Shown: positions 1 to 9,511 of the stretch, in pieces
How positions within the stretch are numbered: position 1 is the stretch's first letter
Layout: each line of letters starts with the position of its first letter
From: Bradyrhizobium sp. sBnM-33
Lineage (GTDB): Bacteria; Pseudomonadota; Alphaproteobacteria; Rhizobiales; Xanthobacteraceae
Assembly: GCF_032917945.1 (NCBI RefSeq)
Contig: NZ_CP136624.1
Coordinates: forward strand, 5,580,001-5,644,000
Direction of reading: 5' to 3'
DNA length: 64,000 bases
Made by a program: the position numbers and the translations under genes
The notes under the pieces: generated by a model
What the model saw: only the letters and a program-made list of their open reading frames with translations
Told to the model about the DNA's origin: nothing
The model's database searches: none

Positions 1-2404
1 GCAGACCGGCGTGATTTCCCAGTTGCTGATCGGCGAGCGCCAGATAATCGCGATTGCGCCCGGTGGCAAAAAGAAACGCAGCGGACGCAAGCGCCACTTC
101 ACACTGCAATTCGACCGATGCAGTGTCCGCGGCGGCACGACGTGCATCTTCAAGCGCCAGACCAAGGCGCTCGGAACGATAGCCTTCCACCTGCATCAAG
201 GCATTGGCCATCGCCAAGTGGAGACGTGCCATCCGCTCGGCGCCGCCGGACACATCATCAAGTCTCTTGCTGCAGTTGATCGCATTGGCAAAGTGCGATA
301 CCGCCTCCTGGCTGGCAGCCCTGGCCATGGCGGCCGCTCCCGCCTTTTGCCAGTGTTCGAGCGCGCCGCCCCAATCGCCGGCCTCCTGAAGATGATGCGC
401 CAGGAACTCCGGATTACGCTCGACCGCATCGGCGCGAAGCTCGACCAGGGTAACCGCGATCTGGCGGTGTAATTGGGCCCGCTGGTTGCGAAGAAGGGTG
501 CCGATGGACGCGTCCTGAATCAGGGCGTGTTTGAACTGATAGCTTTCGCAGTGGGGGTCTCCTTGCGGGTAGATAAGCTCAGCCTCGATCAGGTCGTGCA
601 GTGCCCGTTTCACCGTGGCAGCATCTCGCTGGCTCACCTCGACCAGAAGATCGGCGTCGAACACCCGACCCAAGAGCGCCGCCACCTGAATGATTTGCCG
701 GATCGGCGCCAGACGATCCAAACGGGAGTGAAGCGCGGCCTGCAGGGTCGCAGGGATCTCGACGGCCGCGCCGAAGCCGAAATTACTCCTGCTTTCGGCG
801 ACCGATTTGGTTAGCTCTTCGATGAATAGCGGCACACCGTCGGTCCTGGCGACCAATTGCGCCAACATGGCTGCCGGCAGATCGGGCGCGACGTCATGTA
901 TCATCGCTTCGGTCTCGTGGCGGCTGAGCCTCTCGAGCGGCAAGGCAGCCACCTGCAATGAGTTCGACCACGGCGCCCGAAACTCCGGTCGGGCGGTCAG
1001 CAGCACGAAAAGCCGCTGGGACGCCATGTCAGAAAGCATCTGACCGACAAGTTCTGTTGTCGAGGGATCAATCCAGTGGGCATCCTCGACAACCACGAGC
1101 AGTGGACTTCGCCGCTGCATCGCTGAGGCAAGCCGCGACAGGGCAGCGAAGACAGCTCGGCGAACCTGTTCAGGATCGGCTGGGCCGGCATCCCACCCGG
1201 TATCCGGAGAAAGACCCAGCAGCATAGCGAGCGGTTCGACCACATCGGCACTGTCCAAATCGAGATCGCCGACAAAGTGTCGAAGGCGTTCGCGCCGCGC
1301 GACATCGTACTTTTCGCCGGCAGAACCCAGCGCCCGGTGCAATTGTTGGATCACCGGCCAAAGCGCGCTGGTCTGATGTTGGGGAGAACCATAAAAGACA
1401 ATCTCGAAGTGCGGCGTTTCGCGAAGCTGCATGCGAAGCGCCTGCAGCAGGCGGGATTTGCCGATGCCGGCTTCTCCCTGAAGCAGCACGGCCTGGCCTT
1501 CGCCTTTCATCGCGTTCTCCCACTGCCGGGTGAGAAAGCCGAGTTCGCTCTCGCGGCCGATGAGTGGGGTCAAGAATTGTCCCCGTTTGGCCTCAAAGCG
1601 GTTGGGGGCGGCGCTGGGGCGCAGCACCCGATAGATTGCAACCGGTGCGCCGACGCCCTTGAGCATTTGCGCGCCAAGCGGCTCAACCTCGAAGAAGCCC
1701 TCCACGAGGCGCTGCGTCGCTTCGCTCATGACCAGACTACCGGGCGGTGCCAAGGCTTGCAGTCGTGCGGCAATATTTGGCGCTTCGCCAACGATGCCGT
1801 CACGAAGGCGTTTCTCGCCTACTCCCATTTCGCCTACCACGACCGGGCCAGTGTGGACACCGCAGCGGGCTTCGAGACCTTCTGTCCCAAGCTCTGTCAA
1901 CCCGGCCAGGATGTCGAGGCCCGCCTGGACTGCACGCTGGGCGGAATCCTCATGGGCCCGCGGATAACCGAAATAGGCGGACACGCCGTCGCCGATGAAA
2001 AGGCCGATTTGCCCTTCATGGCGCTGAACCACCTCTGCGCACACCTTCTGGAATGACAGCAGCAGATTTCGCAGATCTTCCGCATCTAACGTCTCCGCGA
2101 GGTGGGTCGAGCCGACGACGTCGCAAAAAAGAACGGTCAGTTGCCGTCGTTCCGCTTCAGTTGCCGGCTCCGTTGTCGGGACGATCGTCGGCGACCCCAT
2201 TGACTGCATCGCTGGGTCCGCGAGGTTGCGCAGTCCCTCAATCGCCTGGAGCAGGCGCTTGCGAGCACCAACCGGCAGACCGGCCGCCGTCAGGTCTGCA
2301 TCTGTCAGTTGGGGCAGGATGTCGAATTCGATGTCCTGAGCCAGTAGCGCGTCCGCATAGCGCCCCAGTCCTCGCGCCTCCAGCCACTCGCGAAGTTGTG
2401 CCAT
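1..2404 (-). CDS. SAM-domain class III adenylate/guanylate cyclase with AAA-type ATPase and probable TPR region (3' end outside window)
   Basis: The reading frame is open from an ATG at 2404 to the left edge, about 800 visible residues with no stop. Residues 1-60 resemble a sterile alpha motif (LREWLEARGLGRYADALL). Residues about 88-260 are a class III nucleotide cyclase domain; the metal-binding motif CDVVGST lies at 94-100 and GDG at 138-140. A Walker A motif GEAGIGKS is at 310-317, followed by a long helical region, as in cyclase-ATPase-TPR signalling proteins. GAGGGCG about 8 bases upstream supports the ATG. The likely reaction is cAMP (or cGMP) formation controlled by the ATPase/repeat part; substrate and stimulus are unknown. 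It is a lone gene, and a second class III cyclase lies at 4123-5894. Confidence 0.85.
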   Translation of the reverse strand, partial: MAQLREWLEARGLGRYADALLAQDIEFDILPQLTDADLTAAGLPVGARKRLLQAIEGLRNLADPAMQSMGSPTIVPTTEPATEAERRQLTVLFCDVVGSTHLAETLDAEDLRNLLLSFQKVCAEVVQRHEGQIGLFIGDGVSAYFGYPRAHEDSAQRAVQAGLDILAGLTELGTEGLEARCGVHTGPVVVGEMGVGEKRLRDGIVGEAPNIAARLQALAPPGSLVMSEATQRLVEGFFEVEPLGAQMLKGVGAPVAIYRVLRPSAAPNRFEAKRGQFLTPLIGRESELGFLTRQWENAMKGEGQAVLLQGEAGIGKSRLLQALRMQLRETPHFEIVFYGSPQHQTSALWPVIQQLHRALGSAGEKYDVARRERLRHFVGDLDLDSADVVEPLAMLLGLSPDTGWDAGPADPEQVRRAVFAALSRLASAMQRRSPLLVVVEDAHWIDPSTTELVGQMLSDMASQRLFVLLTARPEFRAPWSNSLQVAALPLERLSRHETEAMIHDVAPDLPAAMLAQLVARTDGVPLFIEELTKSVAESRSNFGFGAAVEIPATLQAALHSRLDRLAPIRQIIQVAALLGRVFDADLLVEVSQRDAATVKRALHDLIEAELIYPQGDPHCESYQFKHALIQDASIGTLLRNQRAQLHRQIAVTLVELRADAVERNPEFLAHHLQEAGDWGGALEHWQKAGAAAMARAASQEAVSHFANAINCSKRLDDVSGGAERMARLHLAMANALMQVEGYRSERLGLALEDARRAAADTASVELQCEVALASAAFLFATGRNRDYLALADQQLGNHAGL

Positions 2405-2665
2405 ATTGGCGCCCTCGCAGAGTTCGACGTAGGTCTTGGCTATGTATGTGCGTCAGTGCGTCAGGATACACGCAAGCACTGCCTCGGTCAGCAATTATAA
2501 CGAACTCCCCGTCCAGGGCTTAGAGACATTTGGTCGATGCGTGAGCCTCAACCCGGGTCGGGTATCGGGCAGCTGCGCTGACCAACCTACCCCGCGTCTC
2601 CACGTTTTTTCGCCCAAATGCTGACCTACACACTTCTTTTCAGCGCGGCGCGGTCACAGCGCCGC

Positions 2666-3082
2666 TCACACCCATCCCAATTCCTTCAGGGCCATACCAG
2701 AATGCCAGATCTTCGTCATGTGGCTGATCTTGTCGCCAGTAAATTGCATTACGTAGACATAGTCCGACGTCGTCTTCTTGCCGGTCGGCTCACACGGACC
2801 GCCGGGACCGGTGTGAGTACCCGAAAAGACAGCATAGGCAGCTACATTGTTTCGCTCGGAGTCTGTGGCGAAGGATTTCACCTCGTAGCTACCGTCCGGC
2901 ATAATCGTCATTAGCCCCTTCATCCAATCCGCGTATTCTGCAAGAGTTTTGATCTCTGCAAGCGGTTCGGCCTGAGCAGCGAAGGTCGCGTTTGGAGTAC
3001 AGTAAGTCCTGCAGACTTCCCAACCCTTTCCAGTCTCGCAGGCGGCAAAGAAATCATTGGCAACTGCCGTGATCGACACCAT
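2666..3082 (-). CDS. NTF2/SnoaL-like small protein
   Basis: A 138-residue protein starting MVSITAVANDFF. Size and pattern (an N-terminal helix with AANDFFAACETG, a central LAEYADWMKGLM segment, then alternating strands ending YVYVMQFTGDKISHMTKIW) fit the NTF2-like/SnoaL fold, a cone-shaped pocket used by polyketide cyclases, dehydratases and many proteins of unknown role. The ATG at 3082 is preferred over an in-frame start 16 codons upstream because GGGGGA lies 7 bases before it. No signal peptide is visible. It stands alone, divergent from the Tat-exported cupin gene at 3390. The specific function is not known. Confidence 0.7.
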   Translation of the reverse strand: MVSITAVANDFFAACETGKGWEVCRTYCTPNATFAAQAEPLAEIKTLAEYADWMKGLMTIMPDGSYEVKSFATDSERNNVAAYAVFSGTHTGPGGPCEPTGKKTTSDYVYVMQFTGDKISHMTKIWHSGMALKELGWV

Positions 3083-3389
3083 GAGTGATTCCCCCGTTCG
3101 TTTGATTGAATGTTTACTCTTTTTTAGCACTTCGGGCGTCCGCAGGGTATGCCAATCGGACCTTCGGCCGAAACCACCTGTTTCTCAGGCGCGTCGGGTC
3201 GCGTAGAATGTAGTTGCCCTTGAAACGGGACAGCCGAAATCGCCGTCCGGGGCGAACGAGCAGCACTGATGCCATCGGCAGGCACACTCCTTAGACCGAC
3301 GCTTTTTCGGTTCGCACCGCCATTCACATTCCACGAAAAGCGCGCGCCGCCTCTGCGGCGGCTCGTTGCGCGACCTCAGGAGAACAGCG
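3083..3389. promoter_or_regulatory. Divergent intergenic region
   Basis: About 307 bases separate the start codons of the NTF2-like gene (minus strand) and the cupin gene (plus strand), so promoters for both should lie here. No gene remnant, strong palindrome or convincing -35/-10 pair was recognised. Confidence 0.3.
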
Positions 3390-3797
3390 ATGAACAAGAT
3401 CGATCGAAGGTCAGCACTGGGAATCGGGTTGGCAGCGGCTTCGGCGGCCATGATGAAGCCCGCCGCCGCTCAAACCATCGGCTACAAGGATACCACGCCA
3501 TGGCCAGGCGTCGTGGTGCGTGCTTACGATGGCGAGACACCATCCATCATACCCGGTTTCAAGACGGTCTCCATGCTTGACGTCATCATGCAGCCTGGAT
3601 CGAAGACTGCCGGTCCGCCGATGATGAACGCCATGGTCTGCCATATCCCCGAAGGGGAGCTTCGGATCGAGCAGGAAGGAAAGACGTTTACGGCCAAGAA
3701 GAATTTCGTTTGGACCTGCAACAAAGGTACAAATGAGCAAGCGTACAATGACGGGAACGTGGTCGGGATCATGCGGATCACCAACCTGAAGGAATGA
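3390..3797 (+). CDS. Tat-exported small cupin-domain protein
   Basis: A 135-residue protein. The N-terminus MNKIDRRSALGIGLAAASAA has a twin-arginine-like pair before a hydrophobic stretch and an AAAQ cleavage site, so export to the periplasm is likely. The rest is one compact beta-rich domain: VSMLDVIMQPGSKTAGPPMM, a glutamate-containing stretch (IPEGELRIEQEGKTF) and a C-terminal strand (NVVGIMRITNL), the order expected for a small cupin, although the metal-binding histidines are poor. The start at 3390 has AGGAGA 8 bases upstream; the longer frame from 3366 lacks this and would bury the signal peptide. A terminator-like hairpin follows at 3819. Function is unknown. Confidence 0.65.
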   Translation: MNKIDRRSALGIGLAAASAAMMKPAAAQTIGYKDTTPWPGVVVRAYDGETPSIIPGFKTVSMLDVIMQPGSKTAGPPMMNAMVCHIPEGELRIEQEGKTFTAKKNFVWTCNKGTNEQAYNDGNVVGIMRITNLKE

Positions 3798-3818
3798 AGA
3801 TTTCATCCGGCAAAGAAG

Positions 3819-3841
3819 AAGGGGGAGGTCAAACTCCCCTT
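3819..3841 (+). terminator. Possible terminator hairpin after the cupin gene
   Basis: A GGGGAG/CTCCCC stem with a six-base loop lies about 22 bases after the cupin stop. No strong T-run follows, so factor-independent termination is only possible. The rest of 3842-4122 shows no gene that can be supported. Confidence 0.35.
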
Positions 3842-4122
3842 GCCGCCGAACTGGAAGCGACGAAAGCTTCAGGCTGCTTGCCCGCGGCGAGCAGGTGATC
3901 GCATCAAATCGGCTCCTTGCATTGCGGCCCAGGGTCATTCGCGCCGTTCTGACCGTGCGTCCGCTCACTTCCCGATCTACCCGATTTAGCGGATCTTCTC
4001 ATTGGCGGTAGCATGTCTCAGAGGTGGCCATTAACCGACATGACCGTTCCACGGCGGCCGCATCATTGCCCAGTCGGCGAAGCCCCTTTACGATCAGGAA
4101 ATGGGGAGGCGGAGATACTCCA

Positions 4123-5894
4123 TTGACCCGTGAGCAGCGCCGCTTTGCAGCCGACGTGGTCGGCTATTCCCGCCTGATGGGGCGGGACGAAAGTGGTACC
4201 GTGGCGCGCCTGCGGGAACACCGCAAACTGCACCTGGAACCTGTGCTGGCCGGCCATGGCGGCCGCTTGGTTAAGCTGACCGGCGATGGCGCGCTGGTCG
4301 AGTTTGCGAGCGCCGTCGATGCACTAGGCGCTGCCATCGAATTCCAGCAGGTCATGGCCGAGGCCAATCGTGACCAGCCCCAAGGCGATGCCATCGTGTT
4401 CCGGATCGGCCTGCATCTCGGCGACCTGATCGTGGACGGCGACGATCTATACGGTGACGGCGTGAACGTAGCCGCGAGGCTGGAGGCCGAAGCGACGCCG
4501 GGTGGCATCGTGATTTCGGGTGACCTGCACAATGCCGTCGCTGGCCGATTGAAGGCGACGTTCGTGGCCTTGGGAGAGCTGTCGCTTAAGAACATCGAGC
4601 GGCCGGTGCGCGCCTTTGGAGTGCAGATGGACGGTATCCCGGCCACGGCGGCCCCGCCCCACGCCACTGACGTGCTCCTGACACTACCCGACAAGCCGTC
4701 CATCGCCGTGCTGCCGTTTGAGAATATGAGCCGCGACCCGGAGCAGGAATATTTCGTCGATGGTCTCGTGGAGGACATCATCACGGGGCTTTCACGTTTC
4801 AAGTCGCTCTTCGTCATCGCGCGAAATTCGACCTTCGTGTACAAGGGCAAATCGCCAGACATCCGGCAAGTCGGGCGCGAACTCGGGGTGCGCTATGTGC
4901 TTGAGGGTAGCGTCCGCAAGGTGGGCAATCGCATTCGCATCACCGGACAGCTGATAGACGCAGCTAACGGCACACATTTGTGGGCAGACCGCTTTGATGG
5001 CGCGCTCGAAGACGTGTTCGAGCTTCAAGACCGCGTGACCGAAAACGTAGTTGGCATCATCGCGCCGCGGGTGGAACAGGCCGAGATCGAGCGCGCCCGA
5101 AGCAAGCCTGCGCGCAATCTGGAGGCGTACGACCTGGTCTTGCGCGCCGTTGCGCTGACGCGAATCCGACGGCGGCCGGAGGTCGAGCAGGCGCTCGGCC
5201 TGCTTAGACAGGCGGTGCAGATTGATCCGAGCTACGCACGAGGCATGGCCAATCTATCGCTCTGTTGCTGGATATTCATTGCTCAGGGCTTCGGACATCG
5301 AGACAACCCTCTAGTCGCAGATATGAACGAGGTGGCTCAAAGGGCGGTCGCGCTCGACCCGGGCGATTCCGAAGTCGTAGCCGTCGCTGCCCTTATCCTC
5401 GGTGTGTCGGGCGACATGGAGACCGGCTTAGCCTTAGTGGAGAAGGCCATAGGTCTCAATCGCAACAATGCCGAAGCGTTTCGGGTGGGGGGAATCTCTA
5501 CGCGTATAGGGGCGAGATCGATAGGGCGGTCGAGCATCTGCAGCAATGCGAGCGCCTTAATCCATTGGACGCGGGCTGGAGTGGGAGTGTGGCCTACCCG
5601 ATTGCCTATTTTGGCGCGGGCGATCATGAAAAAGTCGTGGATTGGACGGCGCGCATCCTTCGCGAGCGCCCCAATGTCGCGGGCGCGCTTCGCTACCGCG
5701 CGGCGAGCCTCGCTCTTCTCGGCCGCACAGACGAGGCGCGGCAGGTCATCGCCCGATTGCTCGAGCATGCGCCGGGCTACACCGTATCCGAGGTGCGCAG
5801 GCACCACGAGTTCGACATGAATAGCCCTTTCAAGAGACCAGGTATCGCCGAATCCCTGTACCGTGGATTGCGGCTTGCGGGCCTTCCGGAATGA
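4123..5894 (+). pseudogene. Class III adenylate cyclase with TolB-like and TPR domains, split by one frameshift
   Basis: The start is probably TTG at 4123 (MTREQRRF after GGAGGCGGAG); a GTG at 4024 is in frame but gives an unrelated N-terminus. Residues 1-165 are a class III cyclase domain (AADVVGYSRL near 10, TGDGALVEF near 53, GDGVNVAARLE), about 192-330 a TolB/FlgO-like domain (SIAVLPFENMS, VRYVLEGSVRK, LWADRFD), then TPR repeats. At the six-G run 5487-5492 the frame breaks. After one extra G, TPR sequence resumes as NLYAYRGEIDRAVEHL and ends normally at 5894. Compared with the usual N-terminus, about four residues are missing before ADVVGYS. Either a recent pseudogene or a sequencing error. 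Role if intact: cAMP synthesis with a sensory TPR part. Confidence 0.8.
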
Positions 5895-5965
5895 TGTCCG
5901 CGCCCGTGTTGCAACCAGCCGTTTTCCTCCGCGCAAGGCGAGGTGATCGAGTACGCGGTTTCGTG

Positions 5966-6041
5966 ATGTCCGTTGTGGGTCATCAACTGACCTCCGGCGC
6001 CGGACGCGCTTGGTCCGCTCTGCCATCAACTACGGACATCG
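5966..6041 (+). repeat. Degenerate interspersed repeat, copy A
   Basis: About 76 bases beginning ATGTCCGTTGTGGGTCA and ending ACGGACATCG. The reverse complement of 9666-9742 has the same layout. Translated, it and the following bases give fragments such as ALPSTTDI and CFVPTAEV, resembling short hypothetical peptides scattered in Bradyrhizobium genomes (from memory). The surrounding 5895-6144 has no supportable gene. Confidence 0.35.
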
Positions 6042-6144
6042 GCGAAATGCGCGGGCGAGTCTGTTTCGTGCCAACTGCGGAAGTCAGGCCCTTCAGCAGG
6101 CGCTACGTTCGGCGGTGCATGCGAGGCTCCGTGCAGGCGGGTGC

Positions 6145-6459
6145 TCAGCCCAACTGGGAACGTAGCCCGCGTCTCGTTCGTCGCACCAGAAACGGTCCGG
6201 CGGTGAGGCCAAGCAGTGGAATCGCAACGAGAAAGTTGACTAGGCCTGCAACGATCCGATCTACTAGACCAAAATCGGCCACGCCATAGCGCGTTACGGC
6301 GACGACAATGAGGAGAGCAGCAAGGATGCCGACCCATTCAATAAAGTCGAGGGGCGTCTCGGAAGCCTTCCGCAACAAACGAGTGCGATCATTGCGCCCG
6401 TAACGGCGCAGTTCCGGATAGAGCAGATTTTCGACTTCCTCTTTGATCTTCTCAATCAT
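6145..6459 (-). CDS. Small two-helix inner-membrane protein
   Basis: A 104-residue protein. A charged N-terminus (MIEKIKEEVENLLYPELRRY) is followed by two hydrophobic segments, about 43-58 (WVGILAALLIVVAV) and about 68-88 (IVAGLVNFLVAIPLLGLTAG), then a basic tail with RRTRRGLRSQ. This predicts a cytoplasmic amphipathic N-terminus and two membrane helices. It follows the antiporter gene on the same strand after about 70 bases and may be co-transcribed. No family was recognised. Confidence 0.5.
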   Translation of the reverse strand: MIEKIKEEVENLLYPELRRYGRNDRTRLLRKASETPLDFIEWVGILAALLIVVAVTRYGVADFGLVDRIVAGLVNFLVAIPLLGLTAGPFLVRRTRRGLRSQLG

Positions 6460-6530
6460 CGATAGCCCTCAACTCATTCATCGGCGGGCTGTAAATGCAG
6501 GGAGATGGTACGTACATTCTTTCCAGTCCC

Positions 6531-7946
6531 TCACCTGAAAAAAATAAGGGTGAGCACTGCAAACAAGGGAAGCAATATTCCGCCTGACCAGAGCATGTAG
6601 CCGAAGAAGCTCGGCATCCGAATGCCCCGTTCTTCACAGATGGCTTTCACCATGAAGTTCGGCGCATTTCCGATGTAGGTGTTGGCGCCCATAAACACCG
6701 CGCCTGCCGAAATGGCGAGCAATGTATTAAACAGCGGCCCCATGAGTAGTTGTGCGTCGCCTCCTGCTAAGTTGAAGAAAACGAGATAAGTGGGTGCGTT
6801 GTCGAGAAAACTTGACAACGCCCCCGTGAGCCAAAAATAGGCGGCCTCGATCGGGCGTCCGTCAGGCGTGGTGACGAGCGTCAAGAGCGGCGCCAAAGCA
6901 CCGTCTCGTCCTGCGCGAAGGATCGCCAGCACCGGAATGATGGTGACGAAAATCCCGGCGAAGAGAAATGCCACCTCTTGAATGGGCGTCCATGCGAACG
7001 CGTTTTCGACACGAATCGATCGCGGCGTCGTGCGCCAAGAAAGGTATCCGAGCGCCAGAAGAATGATGTCCCGGACCAGCCCTTCCAATGGCAGCGCGAC
7101 ACCCAAACCAAGTGGGATGTCCACGTCCGGCTTCCACACGCCGCTCAAGAGAACCGCAGCTATGATGCCCGCCAGATACACGATGTTATGCAAGCCCTCT
7201 ATCCTCAATTGACGCGGCAGGTGACTGATCGGCCAGTCAGCCCCTTCCTTCCGCCAATGATGGCGGTCTATGAAATAGAAGAGCACTAATAGAACAGCAC
7301 TGGCGACAAGCATCGGCGGAAACATCGCCGTCATCGTCCAGAGAAAGTCCACGCCTTTCAAGAAACCAAGAAATAACGGAGGGTCGCCAAGGGGCGTCAG
7401 GGAGCCCCCAATGTTAGCGACAAGAAAGATGAAGAATATGAACACATGACGGTTACGGTGACGATCTTGGTTCGCGCGAATGAGAGGACGAATCAATAAC
7501 ATCGATGCGCCAGTAGTGCCGACGAGGCTTGCCGCCATTGTCCCGATGGCCAGCATCGCGGTGTTCGTTGCGGGATTGCCGATGAGATTTCCCACAAGCT
7601 GGATCCCGCCTGCCACGACGAATAGCGAAAAGAGAAGGATGATGAACGGAAAGTATTCCAATACGGCCGTATGATGCAGCTCGGTTGCGGTGACCAAAGG
7701 GCCTAAGGATATGGCGCACGGCACCAAGAGCATTGCGGCCCAGAACGCCGCGATCTTGCCGAAGTGATGCTCCCAGAACTTTGGCGCGATTAGAGGAAAG
7801 AGCGCAATCGACGTTAGGATGCCGACGAACGGCAGTCCCCACAGCAAGCTTAGCTGTGAACCGACTAGATGGGCCCCCTCGCTTGCAGATGCTATGGTCG
7901 GAAAAGCCATCGTGAGTGTCACGCCAATAGCGGCCGCGCGCAGCAT
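6531..7946 (-). CDS. NhaD-like sodium:proton antiporter (ion transporter superfamily)
   Basis: A 471-residue polytopic protein with roughly 11-12 hydrophobic segments and a leader-like N-terminus ending in ASASEG. The two inverted halves of the ArsB/NhaD fold show as a GNPATNTAML...LVGTTGASMLL hairpin with SLTPLGDPPLFLGF, and SSFLDNAPTYLVF with GANTYIGNAPNFMVK. The paired Asp/Asn hairpin motifs fit cation/proton exchange in the inner membrane, probably Na+ or Li+ for H+. GGAGG lies 8 bases before the ATG at 7946, which decides the start. The 49-residue membrane protein at 8013-8162 lies just upstream and the 6145-6459 gene just downstream on the same strand, suggesting a three-gene unit. Confidence 0.8.
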   Translation of the reverse strand: MLRAAAIGVTLTMAFPTIASASEGAHLVGSQLSLLWGLPFVGILTSIALFPLIAPKFWEHHFGKIAAFWAAMLLVPCAISLGPLVTATELHHTAVLEYFPFIILLFSLFVVAGGIQLVGNLIGNPATNTAMLAIGTMAASLVGTTGASMLLIRPLIRANQDRHRNRHVFIFFIFLVANIGGSLTPLGDPPLFLGFLKGVDFLWTMTAMFPPMLVASAVLLVLFYFIDRHHWRKEGADWPISHLPRQLRIEGLHNIVYLAGIIAAVLLSGVWKPDVDIPLGLGVALPLEGLVRDIILLALGYLSWRTTPRSIRVENAFAWTPIQEVAFLFAGIFVTIIPVLAILRAGRDGALAPLLTLVTTPDGRPIEAAYFWLTGALSSFLDNAPTYLVFFNLAGGDAQLLMGPLFNTLLAISAGAVFMGANTYIGNAPNFMVKAICEERGIRMPSFFGYMLWSGGILLPLFAVLTLIFFR

Positions 7947-8012
7947 TCATTTTCCTCCTGAGATGAACGCGCGTTTAATACCGCCGGACGCAGGCCAGTG
8001 TCATCTCTTCAT

Positions 8013-8162
8013 TCAGAAATGCTTATGGCGATGCGGTCCTATGTACAGCGAAATTAGGCCAGCCAAGGCAATCAAAAATGGAAGGGCAAGCAAAAAAGCA
8101 AACGCTGGCTCAAGGGAGCCTAGCCAATGCCCCAGTTCGTGAAGCCAAGTTGTCGGCATCTG
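8013..8162 (-). CDS. Small single-helix membrane protein upstream of the antiporter
   Basis: A 49-residue peptide starting MPTTWLHELGHWLG, with one strong hydrophobic segment (AFAFLLALPFLIALAGLISL) and a histidine-rich tail HRHKHF. The ATG at 8162 is preferred because AAGGGA precedes it by 7 bases; the frame extends to 8231 without a better start. It lies 66 bases before the antiporter start on the same strand, so it may be an accessory subunit or leader gene. No family was recognised. Confidence 0.45.
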   Translation of the reverse strand, partial: QMPTTWLHELGHWLGSLEPAFAFLLALPFLIALAGLISLYIGPHRHKHF

Positions 8163-8645
8163 GAAATCCCTTGCAGCAATAATGAAAGCCGGACAGCCTA
8201 ATACCGCCCCAATCATCCTGTCCATGGCCACCCAGGTGCCAGCATGCGATATTGCAAAGGAAGGGCCATCGATTCAAGAGGCGCCCTATTCGTCTGTATA
8301 CCATGCTCCGAGCAGAAATCTGCGCCTCGGTTTGGAGCCCTGCTTTTGGACATCTGTCAGATCGACGGCGTATCGTTTCATCAAAAGCTTGATTGCCCCA
8401 AACTAGAAGCCGACGACGATCAATGGGAAGGCGAAGGCATCAAGAACGGCCAGAAGATGGACTTTCACGCCGATCCGAAGACCGGCGTAATCACGTCCGA
8501 AGCCGCTTACGCTTCGGCGCGAGGCCGAAGCATAAGTGGATGGCCGATGACCACGGTCTGCGGCAGCGCCCTGATTCGCATCCAGGCGCGAGCAGGACAG
8601 CGCGCGGCCGCAACCACGTACGGGAACGGCGGCGGCGCGCGCCGT
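8163..8645. other. Gene-poor stretch with one possible domain remnant
   Basis: No intact gene can be supported here. The only recognisable piece is the PepSY-like fragment at 8388-8510. A small inverted repeat built on GCTTCGGC lies near 8512-8530. Confidence 0.35.
8388..8510 (+). pseudogene. Fragment of a PepSY-domain protein
   Basis: In one frame the translation reads LEADDDQWEGEGIKNGQK followed by MDFHADPKTGVITSE. This matches the C-terminal pattern of small secreted PepSY proteins in rhizobia (acidic turn, tryptophan/tyrosine, VEGxKNG, then VDPxTGxI). No signal peptide or first half of the domain is visible upstream, and the frame runs on into unrelated sequence, so it is a truncated remnant. 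Confidence 0.4.
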
Positions 8646-9511
8646 TTATTGCGAACGGCGCCGTGCTTTTTCGGTCGAGCCATAGACGTAGTTGCGCCCG
8701 TCCAGCTTCAGCGCCTCGGCACGCACCTCGTCCATCTCCTGGGGACTGAGCTGCACGACCTTGATTAGGTCGAGCATCTCCTTTTTCTCATCGTTGCCGG
8801 CATAGCCGACCTGATGTTGCCGATACCCGGGGCATAGTACTTGAGTTGACGAGCGCCACTCGCCTCTGACAGGGCCCATTCCTCGGTCACCAGGACGTTC
8901 TCAAAGATACCGGCAGGAACCTTGACCTTCTGGCCCATCTTGAACACCTGGCCACGATCGGTCCAATTGAACGGTGGTGGTGCATAGCCCTGCGAGTAAC
9001 TCGGCGTGCCCTGTTTCGGGTCGGCCTTCATCATGATGCCGGCCTTGGCACCGTTCAAATGGCCGACCATCCAAGCTTGTCCGCCGACCAGATCGTTACC
9101 CTCGTACAATTCTCGGTATTGGCCGAGATGCCAGACATTACCATCATCGTCTTGAGCGAAGAAGGTTAGCTCGCTTTCTTCGAGCTTGCCGTCGGCTAGA
9201 TCGCGGTCCCAGACGACGACGACGTCAATCCCGTTGATCTTTTTTACAAGGTCAGTGACCGTGAACACGATGCTATGTGGTTTGCGCTTGCCATTGTCGT
9301 CGACCGTCGTCCCAGCAAACACCAGCTGCGTGCCGGGCTTCAGCGGCATCCACTTGTTGTCGATGATGGTCGGCCGGGTGAACTTTTTTGGATCGATGTC
9401 CAGCAGGTCGGTGAGCTTATCCAGGGCTCGTGCGGTTGGGGCAAAGCAGGCGAGTAGGATCGCTGTTGCAAAACATATGCCAAGCTCTCCTGTCTTGAGA
9501 AAGATCAACAT
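8646..9511 (-). pseudogene. Secreted protein of unknown function, frameshifted near its C-terminus
   Basis: The 5' frame encodes a signal peptide (MLIFLKTGELGICFATAILL, cleaved near ARA-LD) and a beta-rich body with TIIDNKWMPLKPGTQLVFAG, VVVVWDRDLADGKLEESELT, a glycine-rich turn and LVTEEWALSEASGARQLKYY. Near 8812-8814 the frame slips. Restoring one base (C on the coding strand) turns APGIGNI into a continuous tail (QVGYAGNDEKKEMLDLIKV...) ending at 8646. The tail has 8646-8879 as an open frame of its own. The family is a bacterial secreted protein of unknown role. Either a young pseudogene or an assembly error; the body shows no other damage. Confidence 0.65.
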
